A stretch of 57,920 bases of DNA from Cellvibrionaceae bacterium AOL6 (GCA_003265435.1 NOXC01000022.1:1-57920); one strand, 5' to 3'. Shown: positions 45,191-54,448, numbered from the stretch's first letter. A program made the numbers and translations. The notes: generated by a model not told the origin, from the letters alone.

Positions 45191-45217
45191 GGGTCAGATT
45201 ACGACGTGCTCTGACCC
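45191..45217. repeat. Degenerate REP-like hairpin
   Basis: GGGTCAGA (45191-45198) and TCTGACCC (45210-45217) flank an eleven-base loop just after mesD. The arms match the REP core GGGGTC/GACCCC of the other units but the palindrome is opened. It may serve as the mesD transcript end. Confidence 0.55.
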
Positions 45218-45289
45218 GATGAAGTATCAAAGCCATGGTGCTTACTCGGGGGGGAAGGGCATTCTTCCAAGGTCTTTTACGGTTAAACC

Positions 45290-45493
45290 TTAACGCTCCA
45301 TTTCAAACTTAAAGGCTTCAACAGGGTCAGGCAGTTCCACAGAGAAATGCTTGGCCTCATAAGCTTCGATAAGCGTCACCATCACTTCCAACTTTCCTCC
45401 TTGAGGCGTGTCAGGGCCAGCCATCATAAGGCTTTCAATTTCTTTTAATGCCGCTCGGTAGTCGGCATCAGTTTCAATCGGTTTGATGTCCAT
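45290..45493 (-). pseudogene. higA: HigA-type antitoxin cut by an in-frame stop
   Basis: A 67-residue product from ATG at 45493, with AGAGGA upstream, matches the N-terminal part of HigA (MDIKPIETDADYRAALKEIE, LVTLIEAYEAKHF, EAFKFEMER). Intact HigA continues with a helix-turn-helix. Here TAA (45290-45292) interrupts, yet the same frame continues with GLTVKDLGRM, the usual start of that domain, before losing similarity. CAA to TAA would explain the stop. The DNA-binding part is thus absent. The toxin-neutralising half may still be made. It lies 16 bp downstream of the toxin gene. Confidence 0.8.
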
Positions 45494-45509
45494 AATTTTC
45501 CTCTGGCAA

Positions 45510-45812
45510 TTAAATAGTTTGTACATCAATTTTGTCGTATTGCGCATGGGTACCGATGAACCGGATATAGACCACGCGATAGGCATAGTTGATCCACATG
45601 ACTAGTCGGTACTTGTTGCCCGCAATATTGAAAACTGCACGCCCATCTTTGAGGATACTGGCATTTCTGAAGTCCTGCTTAACATCAGCAGGTGCGCTCC
45701 AGTCAGCGGCCAAGGCATGTCGATACCAAGCAAGCGTGGGCTCTTTAGCATCCATGTACTCTGGGTACTCGTCCCAGAAAGTTATCAATGTCGATAAGGC
45801 AATGACTATCAT
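45510..45812 (-). CDS. higB: HigB-type toxin (mRNA interferase)
   Basis: The 100-residue product matches HigB_toxin (COG4680 type): IVIALSTLITFWDEYP, WSAPADVKQDFRNASIL, VFNIAGNKYRLVMWINY and VVYIRFIGTHAQYDKID. These toxins cleave mRNA at the ribosome. The frame is intact. The start at 45812 is preferred to an ATG two codons earlier because family members begin at MIVI/MRII. The cognate antitoxin gene directly downstream is truncated, so the toxin is either inactive, weakly expressed, or neutralised by the remaining antitoxin fragment or another HigA. It borders the defence island. Confidence 0.88.
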   Translation of the reverse strand: MIVIALSTLITFWDEYPEYMDAKEPTLAWYRHALAADWSAPADVKQDFRNASILKDGRAVFNIAGNKYRLVMWINYAYRVVYIRFIGTHAQYDKIDVQTI

Positions 45813-46402
45813 AAGCATAATACTAGTCGTGGAATGGGAGTGTTCAACGTCGATCTACTGAAGAATTGCTGTGATTCGCGCCGCGGTAAATAGAAGGTGG
45901 CCCGCTAAAGCCTCGTAAAAATTCGGCCCTCATCGTCAACAGTTGATTGTGGGCGGGTACCTACTACAAGTTGGTAACATTTCAGGCCAGATAGTCTCGA
46001 GCAGCTTCAGCTATGGTGATTTTCAAGGGGGTACCTCTTGGTAAATTATAGGGGGACCGAAATTCAGGGCGCTTTCGCGTAAAAACTGCCCTATAGTCAG
46101 GAGTTATGGTTTTCTCTAAGTCTTTGAATTTTGGTGATTTTATATTTTAGCTAACGCCTGTGACAGCTGGTTTCTTGGCGAGTTGCATTCCAGGTGTCCG
46201 GAAATTAAGGTACGCACCGTCCTGAATATAGGGCCGGTAAAGTCGAATAACGAAGAGTTTCGAACAATATTTGACCAGCTTTGTGGTTGGTCACATCTCA
46301 TCCATTCCCATCCAATACGCGCTACAATGTCTCTCTTCATCTAAGTAGACTCGGGAGCCAAAACTGCGCCACCGGGCAGGCCCTAGGTATGGAGCAATCT
46401 CA
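45813..46402. other. Intergenic region before the defence island
   Basis: About 590 bp with no credible gene; the short frames (46140-46340, 46291-46479) lack a Shine-Dalgarno and any recognisable product. It must hold the promoters for higB (minus) and the helicase operon (plus). GGAG eight bases before 46403 supports that GTG start. No repeat or integration site was recognised. Confidence 0.5.
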
Positions 46403-49400
46403 GTGGAAATGATCGACAACATAAACACCTTGTTGGGCACTGATCTTAAGCAAGCCCTTAAGGAGGGGAGCAGGCTCAAGATTGCTGCCTCGAGCTTTTC
46501 TATCTATGCGTACGAAGCACTCAAAAAAGAGCTGGCGGGGGTGAAAAGCCTCGAGTTTATTTTTACAGCACCCACCTTTGTGCCGGAAGCTGTCACCGAT
46601 AAAATCAGTAAGCAGCGTCGCGAGTTTTATATCCCAAAGCAAGGGCGTGAGAGTAGCCTGTACGGTAGTGAATTTGAAATTCACCTTAAAAACCAACTAA
46701 CTCAGCGGGCGGTTGCCCGAGAGTGCGCACATTGGTTACGCCAAAAAGCGCGGTTTAAATCGAGTATTGGCACGGCTCCAATGCAGCAGTATATCTACGC
46801 GCAAAGCCCAGCCGTTAGCACGGTTTATACGCCCTTACATGGTTTTACCGCGGTCGACTTGGGGTACAAAAAAGGTGATGCCGTCTCTAATTTTGTGCAT
46901 AAAGTAACCGACTCGGCTATGACACAGCAGTACATGGCCTTGTTCGACCAGTTATGGAACGACAAAGAAAAGCTTCAGGACGTTACCGAAGCTATTTGCG
47001 AGCACATTGAGTCCGTATATCAAGAGAACTCCCCTGAGCGGGTGTACTTTATAATTCTATTCAATATTTTCCACGAGTTCCTGCAAGAGCTTGACGATGA
47101 CGTGTTACCTAATGACCGTACCGGGTATCAAGATACGGTTATTTGGAACAAACTATTTAATTTTCAGCGCGATGCCGCTACCGGTATTATTAATAAGCTG
47201 GAAACTTACAACGGCTGCATATTGGCCGACAGCGTGGGTTTAGGTAAAACCTTTAGCGCCCTGGCCGTTATTAAATACTACGAACTGCGCAACCGCTCTG
47301 TATTGGTGTTGTGCCCCAAAAAACTGGCTGACAACTGGCTGGCTTTTAAGGGTAACCTTAAAACCAATATCTTATTCAAAGACCGCTTTAACTTCGACGT
47401 TCTCTGCCATACCGATTTAAGCCGCCACTCGGGCGAATCTTTCGGTATGAAACTCAACCAGATTAACTGGGGTAACTACGATTTGGTGGTGATTGATGAG
47501 TCCCACAACTTCCGTAACAACCCGGCGGTAAAAGAGCGTGAAACCCGCTACGAGCGCTTAATGCGCCAAGTGGTGCGTGAAGGTGTTAAAACTAAGGTAC
47601 TAATGCTTTCAGCTACGCCGGTTAATAACCGCTTTAACGACTTAAAAAACCAACTTGCGTTAGCGTATGAGGGCGATACCGAGGCCTTTAGCAAACACCT
47701 GCATTCGGGTAACTCAATTGACACCATATTTAAAAACGCCCAAGCCGCCTTCAATCGCTGGCAAGAATTAGAACCCGAGCACCGCACCGCCCAGGCCATA
47801 CTAGATGAACTCAGTTTTGACTTTTTCGAACTGTTGGATAGCGTGACTATAGCGCGCTCGCGCAAACATATACAAACCTATTACGACACCAGTGAAATTG
47901 GTCAATTTCCAGAGCGTCGGGTGCCGTTATCGTTTCGTCGCGCAATTACCAGCCGTGGCGATGTGATGAATTTAAATCAGATAGTTGAGCAGTTGGTACT
48001 GCTTAAACTCGCTGTCTACGCGCCTATCAGTTACATACTGCCCAGTCGTATCAAAAAGTATGAGGAGCTTTATGATACTGAGGTAGACGATGGCCGTGGT
48101 AAGCTCAAGCAAGTAGATCGAGAAAAGAGCTTGCAGGCACTGATGACCACCAATCTATTGAAGCGTCTGGAAAGCTCCGTACATGCCTTTCGTTTAACCT
48201 TAGATAAGCTGCTTAGCATTATTGAATCCACGCTGGATAAAATCGATGCCTTTGAGGCTGGTGATACCCAGCCGGGCAATGCAGGCGTAGGGGATTGGAG
48301 CGGCCTGTTAGATGATCTGGAAGGCGATGACGACGACATTGCCATGCCAGAGGGCTTAACTGTGGGGGGCAAGGTAAAAATCAATTTGGCAGATATGGAC
48401 TTACTTAGCTGGGGCCAAGAGCTGCGTGCCGACCGGGATATTATTCAGGCACTGTACAACAACATGCAGAAGGTTACCCCTGACGAAGACGCCAAGCTCC
48501 AGCACCTGCAGCAGCACGTACGCGATAAATTGCAAAGCCCCATTAACCCTGGCAATCGCAAGGTGCTTATTTTTACGGCCTTTGCCGATACCGCCGATTA
48601 CCTTTACGAGCAGCTCGCCCAAAGTTTGCCTACCGTAGAACAGGGGTTACACCTAGCTGAGGTGACGGGTACCGGTAACCCGCGTTCAACGTTAAAGTCC
48701 GGCCGCAAGGGCTACGACTTGCAAGAGGTGTTAACGCTGTTTAGCCCTAAGTCCAAAAACAAAGCACAAATATTACCTGACGAGCCCGCTGAAATTGACA
48801 TTCTAATCGCTACTGATTGTATATCTGAAGGGCAAAACTTGCAGGATTGCGATTATCTGATCAACTACGATATTCACTGGAACCCGGTACGCATTGTTCA
48901 GCGCTTTGGCCGAATCGACCGGATAGGTTCCCCCAATGCCAGCATCCAGTTAGTGAATTACTGGCCCGACATTACTTTGGATGAGTACATCAACCTAAAA
49001 GACCGCGTCGAAAGCCGCATGACTATTTTAGACGTTACCGCTACCGGTGACGACAACGTACTGACCGCTCAGGCTAACGATGTGAATTACCGTCGTGAAC
49101 AGTTGCGTAAGCTACAAGATGAAGTGATAGAGCTGGAAGACGTACGCACCGGTATATCCATAACAGACCTTGGGCTTAACGACTTTCGCATGGATTTGCT
49201 CAACTATGTCAAAGCTAATGGCGATTTATCCGGCGTACCCAAGGGTTTGCATGCAGTAGTTCCGGCGAATCCGCAGCTGGGTCTGCAGCCAGGGTTAATG
49301 TTCGCCTTAAAAAGCAGGAAAACAGCACCGGTGGCGGATCAGCACAATCGTCTGCACCCGTACTATTTAATTTATATCAATGAGCAGGGGGACATTCTCG

Positions 49401-49711
49401 CCAGCCACTTTGAGGCCAAGCGCTTGCTAGATTTAATGCGCAGCGCCTGTAAAGGTCAGGATAAACCCCTACCCAGCGCCTATAGGCCATTTAACCGGCG
49501 AACGGACGACGGCCGGCAAATGGAGCACTGTACCGAGCTGCTCAACCAAGCCATTAACTCTATGGTCGAACTGAAAGCCGACAAAGATCTGGATAGCCTG
49601 TTCACCAGCGGTAGCACTACAGCTTTGGTGAATGCCGTTCAGGGGCAGGATGACTTCGAGCTGGTAGCGTTTATTGCCGTGCAGGCAAATAATATTACTG
49701 CAGGGGCGTAA
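46403..49711 (+). CDS. SNF2-type helicase with degenerate PLD-like N-terminus
   Basis: The 1102-residue product begins with GTG, GGAG eight bases upstream. Residues about 1-200 resemble the PLD-like domain of large defence helicases but show no HxK catalytic motif. The helicase core follows: Walker A DSVGLGKT (about 276-283), VVIDESHNF (about 363-371), LSATPVNNR, and motif VI QRFGRIDRIGS. Such proteins translocate on DNA using ATP. It is followed 12 bp later by the DUF4391 gene and then, past the RloAB cassette, by Mod and Res genes. Helicase-DUF4391-Mod-Res sets occur widely, and a defence role is inferred. It differs from DISARM and BREX, whose other genes are absent. Confidence 0.88.
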   Translation: MEMIDNINTLLGTDLKQALKEGSRLKIAASSFSIYAYEALKKELAGVKSLEFIFTAPTFVPEAVTDKISKQRREFYIPKQGRESSLYGSEFEIHLKNQLTQRAVARECAHWLRQKARFKSSIGTAPMQQYIYAQSPAVSTVYTPLHGFTAVDLGYKKGDAVSNFVHKVTDSAMTQQYMALFDQLWNDKEKLQDVTEAICEHIESVYQENSPERVYFIILFNIFHEFLQELDDDVLPNDRTGYQDTVIWNKLFNFQRDAATGIINKLETYNGCILADSVGLGKTFSALAVIKYYELRNRSVLVLCPKKLADNWLAFKGNLKTNILFKDRFNFDVLCHTDLSRHSGESFGMKLNQINWGNYDLVVIDESHNFRNNPAVKERETRYERLMRQVVREGVKTKVLMLSATPVNNRFNDLKNQLALAYEGDTEAFSKHLHSGNSIDTIFKNAQAAFNRWQELEPEHRTAQAILDELSFDFFELLDSVTIARSRKHIQTYYDTSEIGQFPERRVPLSFRRAITSRGDVMNLNQIVEQLVLLKLAVYAPISYILPSRIKKYEELYDTEVDDGRGKLKQVDREKSLQALMTTNLLKRLESSVHAFRLTLDKLLSIIESTLDKIDAFEAGDTQPGNAGVGDWSGLLDDLEGDDDDIAMPEGLTVGGKVKINLADMDLLSWGQELRADRDIIQALYNNMQKVTPDEDAKLQHLQQHVRDKLQSPINPGNRKVLIFTAFADTADYLYEQLAQSLPTVEQGLHLAEVTGTGNPRSTLKSGRKGYDLQEVLTLFSPKSKNKAQILPDEPAEIDILIATDCISEGQNLQDCDYLINYDIHWNPVRIVQRFGRIDRIGSPNASIQLVNYWPDITLDEYINLKDRVESRMTILDVTATGDDNVLTAQANDVNYRREQLRKLQDEVIELEDVRTGISITDLGLNDFRMDLLNYVKANGDLSGVPKGLHAVVPANPQLGLQPGLMFALKSRKTAPVADQHNRLHPYYLIYINEQGDILASHFEAKRLLDLMRSACKGQDKPLPSAYRPFNRRTDDGRQMEHCTELLNQAINSMVELKADKDLDSLFTSGSTTALVNAVQGQDDFELVAFIAVQANNITAGA

Positions 49712-49723
49712 GGGGAAACTCTA

Positions 49724-50386
49724 GTGCTATTCGACTACCCCCAATCCACCTATTTTGGCCGTGTGCTGCCCAAAACCAAAATATACCAATACGCCAAGCC
49801 CAAAACGGTATTGCGCCAGGCGCTGGTCGATGAGGTGGATAGAATCATCTGGCGGCATAAATTGTCGCCCGACACCCTGAATTTACCCGCCAGTCGTCAG
49901 GTCAGTGAGGTGCAAATACTCGAGCTTCATCCCAAAGGGGCTGAGGTATCCGAGGCCGTGTTGGCCTGTATCGATAAAGCCGTCCGCTTCCCATTGATTT
50001 TTGAGGTCCGCGGTGCGCGGGGATGGCAAGTGATAGCGGGCATAAAATCAACAGCCGGCGTAGGTGAAACCAAGCCCAAGGCTTCGGCTATTTACTACCA
50101 AAGTGGCTGGTTGGCTGCCGACGCCCAGCGCCAGCCGCTACCGGTTGCTGTTAATCTAGGCGGTTTATACCAGCAGCTGCTAGCCCCAATGCTGCCAGAG
50201 CCTTTACAGTCGGGCGAAACACTTTGGCAAGCGGCAGAGCGGTGTGAGCAAATTGCAGCGCTTGAGCGGCAAATAGAGCGCTTACAGGGGCAGCTGCAGC
50301 GCCAGGTTCAGTTTAATCGTAAGGTGGAACTAAACCGCGAACTTCGTGCCAGGCGACAATCGTTAATGGCGCTTAGAGCAACCTAA
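49724..50386 (+). CDS. DUF4391 protein
   Basis: The 220-residue product begins at GTG, with AGGGG upstream. It matches DUF4391: FDYPQSTYFGRVLPKTKIYQ at the N-terminus, RFPLIFEVRG, and IKSTAGVGE-like central strands, then a C-terminal coiled coil rich in Gln, Leu and Arg from about residue 170. DUF4391 proteins have no known biochemical role. They are repeatedly encoded between a SNF2-type helicase and type III modification genes, as here, so a structural or targeting part in that complex is inferred. The gene is coupled to the helicase by a 12-bp gap. The RloA promoter region starts right after it. Confidence 0.85.
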   Translation: MLFDYPQSTYFGRVLPKTKIYQYAKPKTVLRQALVDEVDRIIWRHKLSPDTLNLPASRQVSEVQILELHPKGAEVSEAVLACIDKAVRFPLIFEVRGARGWQVIAGIKSTAGVGETKPKASAIYYQSGWLAADAQRQPLPVAVNLGGLYQQLLAPMLPEPLQSGETLWQAAERCEQIAALERQIERLQGQLQRQVQFNRKVELNRELRARRQSLMALRAT

Positions 50387-50423
50387 ATCCGACTTCATCA
50401 ATTTTAGGGGTTATTTATGGCAT

Positions 50424-50487
50424 ATTTTGTCAAAAATGGAGGTTTAATCTGGATGTGTGGGCCTTTGTTTGCTATTTTTGACAAAAT
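50424..50487 (+). promoter_or_regulatory. Paired TTTTGWCAAAA palindromes before rloA
   Basis: ATTTTGTCAAAAAT (50424-50437) and ATTTTTGACAAAAT (50474-50487) form a perfect 14-base inverted repeat. Each arm contains an eleven-base palindrome (50425-50435 and 50476-50486) whose centres are 51 bases apart, about five helical turns. This is the only gap of over 100 bp within the island operon. It looks like a double operator for a dimeric repressor controlling rloAB. The regulator is unknown. Confidence 0.6.
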
Positions 50488-50517
50488 TTCCCCAAATACA
50501 ATGCCAGAGAGATTCTG

Positions 50518-51789
50518 ATGCTCATCGAGTTTAGCGTGGCCAACTACCGGTCTTTGCGCGACAAGCAAACCTTCACCCTCGCCCGGGGCAATGGCGACGA
50601 AATGGCCGCCACCAACAGCTTTACCGCGAAGGCAGCCAACGAGTTCGAGCTACTGCGCTCTGCGGCTATCTATGGCCCCAATGCCAGCGGAAAATCCAAC
50701 TTTCTGAAGGCCATAGAGGCCATGAAGGATATAGTGGTTAACTCGGCCACCAACCTTAAACGCGGCGATAAGCTGCCCGTAGCGCCTTATCGGCTCAGTC
50801 GCGCCACACAGTCTGCCCCGTGCGAGTTTGAAGTCATCTTTCTGGTAGAAGGCGTAAGGTATCAATACGGCTTTACCTCCACAGAAAAGCGTATCGACGA
50901 AGAGTGGTTGTTTGCCTACCCCAAAGGTCGGGCGCAACGCTGGTTTGCTCGCGCCTGGAACGATGATACGGGCCAGCACGAGTGGGACTTGGGCAATAAT
51001 TTAACCGGTGAAAAACAACTGTGGCAACGCAGCACCCGCGATAATGCTCTGTTTTTATCTTCGGCTGTGCAACTTAACAGCAAGCAGTTGCAGCCCATTT
51101 ATGACTGGTTTCGTAGCACCTTGCGTATGACCAATGTTCAAGGCTGGAATGCTGGCTTTACTATTTCTTTGTGCCATAAAGACGATAAGTCTAAAGTACT
51201 GGATTTTTTACGGGCTGCCGACTTAGATATTGATGATATTCTCCTTGAAACCAAGCCGCTTGATCCTAAAGCTTTGCCAGAAGATATGCCGGAGTATGTC
51301 AAAAGTGCATTACTAAGTGAGCTGAAAGGTAGAGAATTAGTCGATATTCGCACGGTACACAAGACTACCGAGGGCGATAGCGTTGTTTTCGACCTTGAAG
51401 ACGAATCCGACGGCACCCAAAAGCTTTTTGCCTTTGCCGGCCCCTGGTTAGACAGTCTTAAAAACGGCTATGTGCTGTTTATTGATGAGCTGCATGATAA
51501 CCTGCACCCTAAGCTGGTGCAGTTTTTGGTGCAGCTATTCCATAGCGATAAAACCAACCCTAAAAATGCGCAACTGGTATTTACCACCCACGAAACCTCT
51601 ATTTTAAACCAAGAGGTATTCCGGCGGGATCAAATCTGGTTTTGCGAAAAAGACGACCAGCAAGCCTCGCATCTGTATCCGTTAACTGATTTTAACCCCC
51701 GCAAGGGGCGCGAGAATCTAGAGCTGGCGTACTTTTCAGGCCGTTATGGTGCTTTGCCCTATATTCGCCCGCTGGATGTTCAAGGTTGA
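50518..51789 (+). CDS. rloA: RloA-like AAA15-family ATPase (AbiLi-type)
   Basis: The 423-residue product is an ABC/OLD-type ATPase: MLIEFSVANYRSLRDKQTF at the N-terminus, Walker A YGPNASGKS (52-60), Walker B VLFIDELHDNLHP (about 319-331) and the H-loop FTTHETSILN. It matches the RloA/AbiLi/AAA15 group. Members pair with TOPRIM-type nucleases in abortive-infection systems such as AbiL and PARIS. The next gene, RloB, starts one base after its stop codon. Rlo genes were named for their place inside restriction-modification loci, and the same is seen here in a type III setting. Codon 1 follows a region with paired operator-like palindromes. Confidence 0.88.
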   Translation: MLIEFSVANYRSLRDKQTFTLARGNGDEMAATNSFTAKAANEFELLRSAAIYGPNASGKSNFLKAIEAMKDIVVNSATNLKRGDKLPVAPYRLSRATQSAPCEFEVIFLVEGVRYQYGFTSTEKRIDEEWLFAYPKGRAQRWFARAWNDDTGQHEWDLGNNLTGEKQLWQRSTRDNALFLSSAVQLNSKQLQPIYDWFRSTLRMTNVQGWNAGFTISLCHKDDKSKVLDFLRAADLDIDDILLETKPLDPKALPEDMPEYVKSALLSELKGRELVDIRTVHKTTEGDSVVFDLEDESDGTQKLFAFAGPWLDSLKNGYVLFIDELHDNLHPKLVQFLVQLFHSDKTNPKNAQLVFTTHETSILNQEVFRRDQIWFCEKDDQQASHLYPLTDFNPRKGRENLELAYFSGRYGALPYIRPLDVQG

Positions 51790-51790
51790 T

Positions 51791-52468
51791 ATGGGTACGG
51801 ATAACCTCTTTCATAAACGCAAGGCGCGCTCGGCCAAACAGGTCTCTCGCCGCCGTGCACGCCGCGACCCTTACGATAAGGTGTTGATTGTCTGCGAAGG
51901 CGAGAAAACCGAGCCACATTATTTTAATGGCGTAAAAGATTACTTCGGGTTAAACGGCGCGAATGTAGAAATAACCGGTGAGTGCGGTTCTGACCCGCTT
52001 AGCGTTGTAAGCTATGCCAAGCAACGTTACCGTGAAGAGCGCGACGCCGGCGACCCGTTCGATAGAGTCTTTTGCGTGTTTGATAAAGACGCACACCCTA
52101 ATTACCAGGCCGCACTCCACCAAATACAGCAGTTCACGCCCAAAGGGGTGTTGCAAGCGGTAACCTCAGTTCCGTGTTTTGAGTACTGGTTGTTGCTGCA
52201 CTTTGAGCCCAGCACCCGGCCTTATGCCAATCTGCCCGGTAACAGTGCAGGGGCACAAGTGCTCAAACAGTTGCAATACTATATGCCAGCTTACACCAAG
52301 GGCACACGGGGTGTATTTGCTGAGTTAATCGAGCAGCTGCCTTTCGCCACAGCCAATGCCGAGCGGGCCTTGCGTCAGGCCGAAGGGAACAACACAGATA
52401 ATCCCAGCACCCATATTCATACACTGGTTCAATACCTTCAAACATTAAAAAGCGGTAGCAAAGCCTAA
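51791..52468 (+). CDS. rloB: RloB-like TOPRIM protein (AbiLii-type)
   Basis: The 225-residue product has a basic N-terminus (HKRKARSAKQVSRRRARR), then a TOPRIM-like domain: VLIVCEGEKTEPHYF with the conserved Glu at residue 36, and RVFCVFDKDAH with Asp98 and Asp100, likely metal-binding acids. It matches RloB (PF13707). With RloA it forms a likely toxin-sensor pair in which the ATPase releases the TOPRIM effector on infection; that model is by analogy to PARIS and AbiL. A longer frame from 51746 overlaps the RloA gene and is not used; ATG at 51791 stands one base after the RloA stop. The Mod gene follows after 27 bp. Confidence 0.86.
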   Translation: MGTDNLFHKRKARSAKQVSRRRARRDPYDKVLIVCEGEKTEPHYFNGVKDYFGLNGANVEITGECGSDPLSVVSYAKQRYREERDAGDPFDRVFCVFDKDAHPNYQAALHQIQQFTPKGVLQAVTSVPCFEYWLLLHFEPSTRPYANLPGNSAGAQVLKQLQYYMPAYTKGTRGVFAELIEQLPFATANAERALRQAEGNNTDNPSTHIHTLVQYLQTLKSGSKA

Positions 52469-52495
52469 GCCTTGCAGTCGTGTTAGGAGCACAAC

Positions 52496-54448
52496 ATGGC
52501 GCACAGCCAAGATAACGAAAAACTCAAAATGCACAGCCCCGATTTAACGCAAGATAATATCGCCAAAATTCGTGAGCTTTTCCCGGGGTGCGTCACCGAA
52601 GCTAAAGACGACAATGGCAAGCTTCGCTTGGCGGTGGATTTTGATCAGTTGAGGCAAGAATTATCGGGTTCCATAGTGGAAGGGCCACAGGAGCGCTACC
52701 GACTGGACTGGCCTGGCAAGCGGGGGGCGCTGTTGGCCGCCAACGCGCCAATTGCCAAAACTCTGCGTCCTTGTAAGGAGGAAAGTGTCAATTTTGATGC
52801 TACTAAAAACTTGTTTATCGAAGGGGATAACCTGGAGGCTTTAAAGCTACTTCAAGAAACCTATCTAGGCAAGATCAAGATGATATACATCGACCCACCT
52901 TATAATACGGGAAATGACTTCGTATATAACGATAAATTTGTTGAAAGCTCCGACGTCTATCTAGAAGCCTCGAATCAAACCGATGAATTTGGAAATAGAC
53001 TAGTCGCGAACATGGCCTCGAATGGACGGTTTCATTCTGACTGGTTGAGTATGATGTATTCTCGACTGGTTCTTTCCAAGAGACTATTGACCCCTGATGG
53101 TGCTGTGCTAATCAGTATTGACGATAACGAAGCAAGCTCATTGATAAAAATAGGGAAGGAAGTCTTCGGTGAAGAGAATTTTGTGGCGCAATTGGCAGTT
53201 CAATTGAATCCAAGAGGTCGACACCTTGATCGGTTTATTGCTAATACGCACGAATCGGTATTGGTTTTCGTTAGGGATGGTTTAAACTCTAAGTGCATAG
53301 GAGGTCTTGAAAAAGAAGGACGTATGGCTGACGAGTATAATCGTAGCGATGAAAATGGAGCATTCAGGCTTCTAGGGCTTCGGAATCGAAATCAAGCTTT
53401 TAATCCCACGACTCGACCAAACCTCTACTATCCACTGTATGTATGTGAAAAAAATGGAAAGGTGTCACTTTCTGAGGATGAAGAGTTTACCGTGGAGGTA
53501 TGGCCTGACACGCCGGATGGTGTTAAAACCTGTTGGACCTGGGGGAAAGAAAAAGTATTGAAGGAAAATAACTCTCTTTTAGCGGAGGAATCTAAGGGGG
53601 AGTGGAGAGTATTTCGAAAAGATTATTTGAATAAAGACGGAAGTGTTGCGAAAACCATGGCTAAATCGCTGTGGACCGATAAAGAGATAACTAATGATTA
53701 CGGTCGAAGTGCAGTCAAAGAGCTTTTTGGTAACCCGGTTATGGACTTTCCGAAATCTCCAGCGTTATTAAAGAAATTGATTAAAATTGGGTCAGAGGAT
53801 GGCGATATAGTTCTAGATTTTTTTGCGGGATCTTCGTCCACTGCGCATGCGCTGTTGGAGCTAAATGCAGCTGAGGGGCTAAATCGTCGCTTCATTATGA
53901 TTCAGCTGCCTGAGGCTACTGCAGACGGGTCTACCGCTAGATCTGAGGGTTATACAACGATCGCCGAGCTATCGAAAGAGCGAATCCGTCGAGCGGGGAA
54001 TAAATTGCTTGAAGGAAAATGTCACCCTGATTGGGGTCGTGATGTTGGTTTCCGTGTACTAAAAGTCGCAACGTCAAATATGAAGGATGTTTACTATGAC
54101 GTTAGCGAGGCTCAGCAATCTGATCTTATTGATAAAGTAGAGAATGTGAAAGAAGATCGATCGTCAGAAGACCTATTGTTTCAAGTGTTGATTGACTGGG
54201 GTGTAGACCTAACCTTACCTATCTGCATGGAATCTCAGAATGGGCATACCGTTTTCTACGTTGATGAAAATGCCTTAGTCGCGTGTTTTGATCCAAATGT
54301 AAATGAAAGTCTGATCGAAACACTGGCTCAGTGCCAGCCAATACGCGCGGTTTTCCGTGAATTATCCTTTAGCTCGGACAGTCAAAAAATCAACGTCACT
54401 CAGCTGTTTAAGCAGTATTCGCCCCATACTGAGGTCAAGGTTATCTAG
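52496..54448 (+). CDS. mod: Type III DNA methyltransferase subunit Mod
   Basis: The 650-residue product shows the beta-class order of motifs: DPPYNTGND at 133-141 (motif IV) before DFFAGSSST at 441-449 (motif I, SAM pocket). The variable target-recognition region lies between, about 215-410. The protein adds methyl groups, usually to the N6 of adenine, and gives the complex its specificity. AGGAG stands six bases before the ATG. Codon use from about 53000 to the end is richer in A and T than in the flanking genes, typical of exchanged target-recognition domains. Specificity cannot be read from sequence. Confidence 0.95.
   Translation: MAHSQDNEKLKMHSPDLTQDNIAKIRELFPGCVTEAKDDNGKLRLAVDFDQLRQELSGSIVEGPQERYRLDWPGKRGALLAANAPIAKTLRPCKEESVNFDATKNLFIEGDNLEALKLLQETYLGKIKMIYIDPPYNTGNDFVYNDKFVESSDVYLEASNQTDEFGNRLVANMASNGRFHSDWLSMMYSRLVLSKRLLTPDGAVLISIDDNEASSLIKIGKEVFGEENFVAQLAVQLNPRGRHLDRFIANTHESVLVFVRDGLNSKCIGGLEKEGRMADEYNRSDENGAFRLLGLRNRNQAFNPTTRPNLYYPLYVCEKNGKVSLSEDEEFTVEVWPDTPDGVKTCWTWGKEKVLKENNSLLAEESKGEWRVFRKDYLNKDGSVAKTMAKSLWTDKEITNDYGRSAVKELFGNPVMDFPKSPALLKKLIKIGSEDGDIVLDFFAGSSSTAHALLELNAAEGLNRRFIMIQLPEATADGSTARSEGYTTIAELSKERIRRAGNKLLEGKCHPDWGRDVGFRVLKVATSNMKDVYYDVSEAQQSDLIDKVENVKEDRSSEDLLFQVLIDWGVDLTLPICMESQNGHTVFYVDENALVACFDPNVNESLIETLAQCQPIRAVFRELSFSSDSQKINVTQLFKQYSPHTEVKVI

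Noticed and set aside
46140-46479. Small open frames between higB and the helicase
   Set aside because: No Shine-Dalgarno, no signal sequence and no recognisable product; probably chance.
50478-50503. TTGACA and TACAAT as a sigma-70 promoter for rloA
   Set aside because: The spacing is about 13 bases, too short for a normal promoter, and the TTGACA is part of the palindrome.
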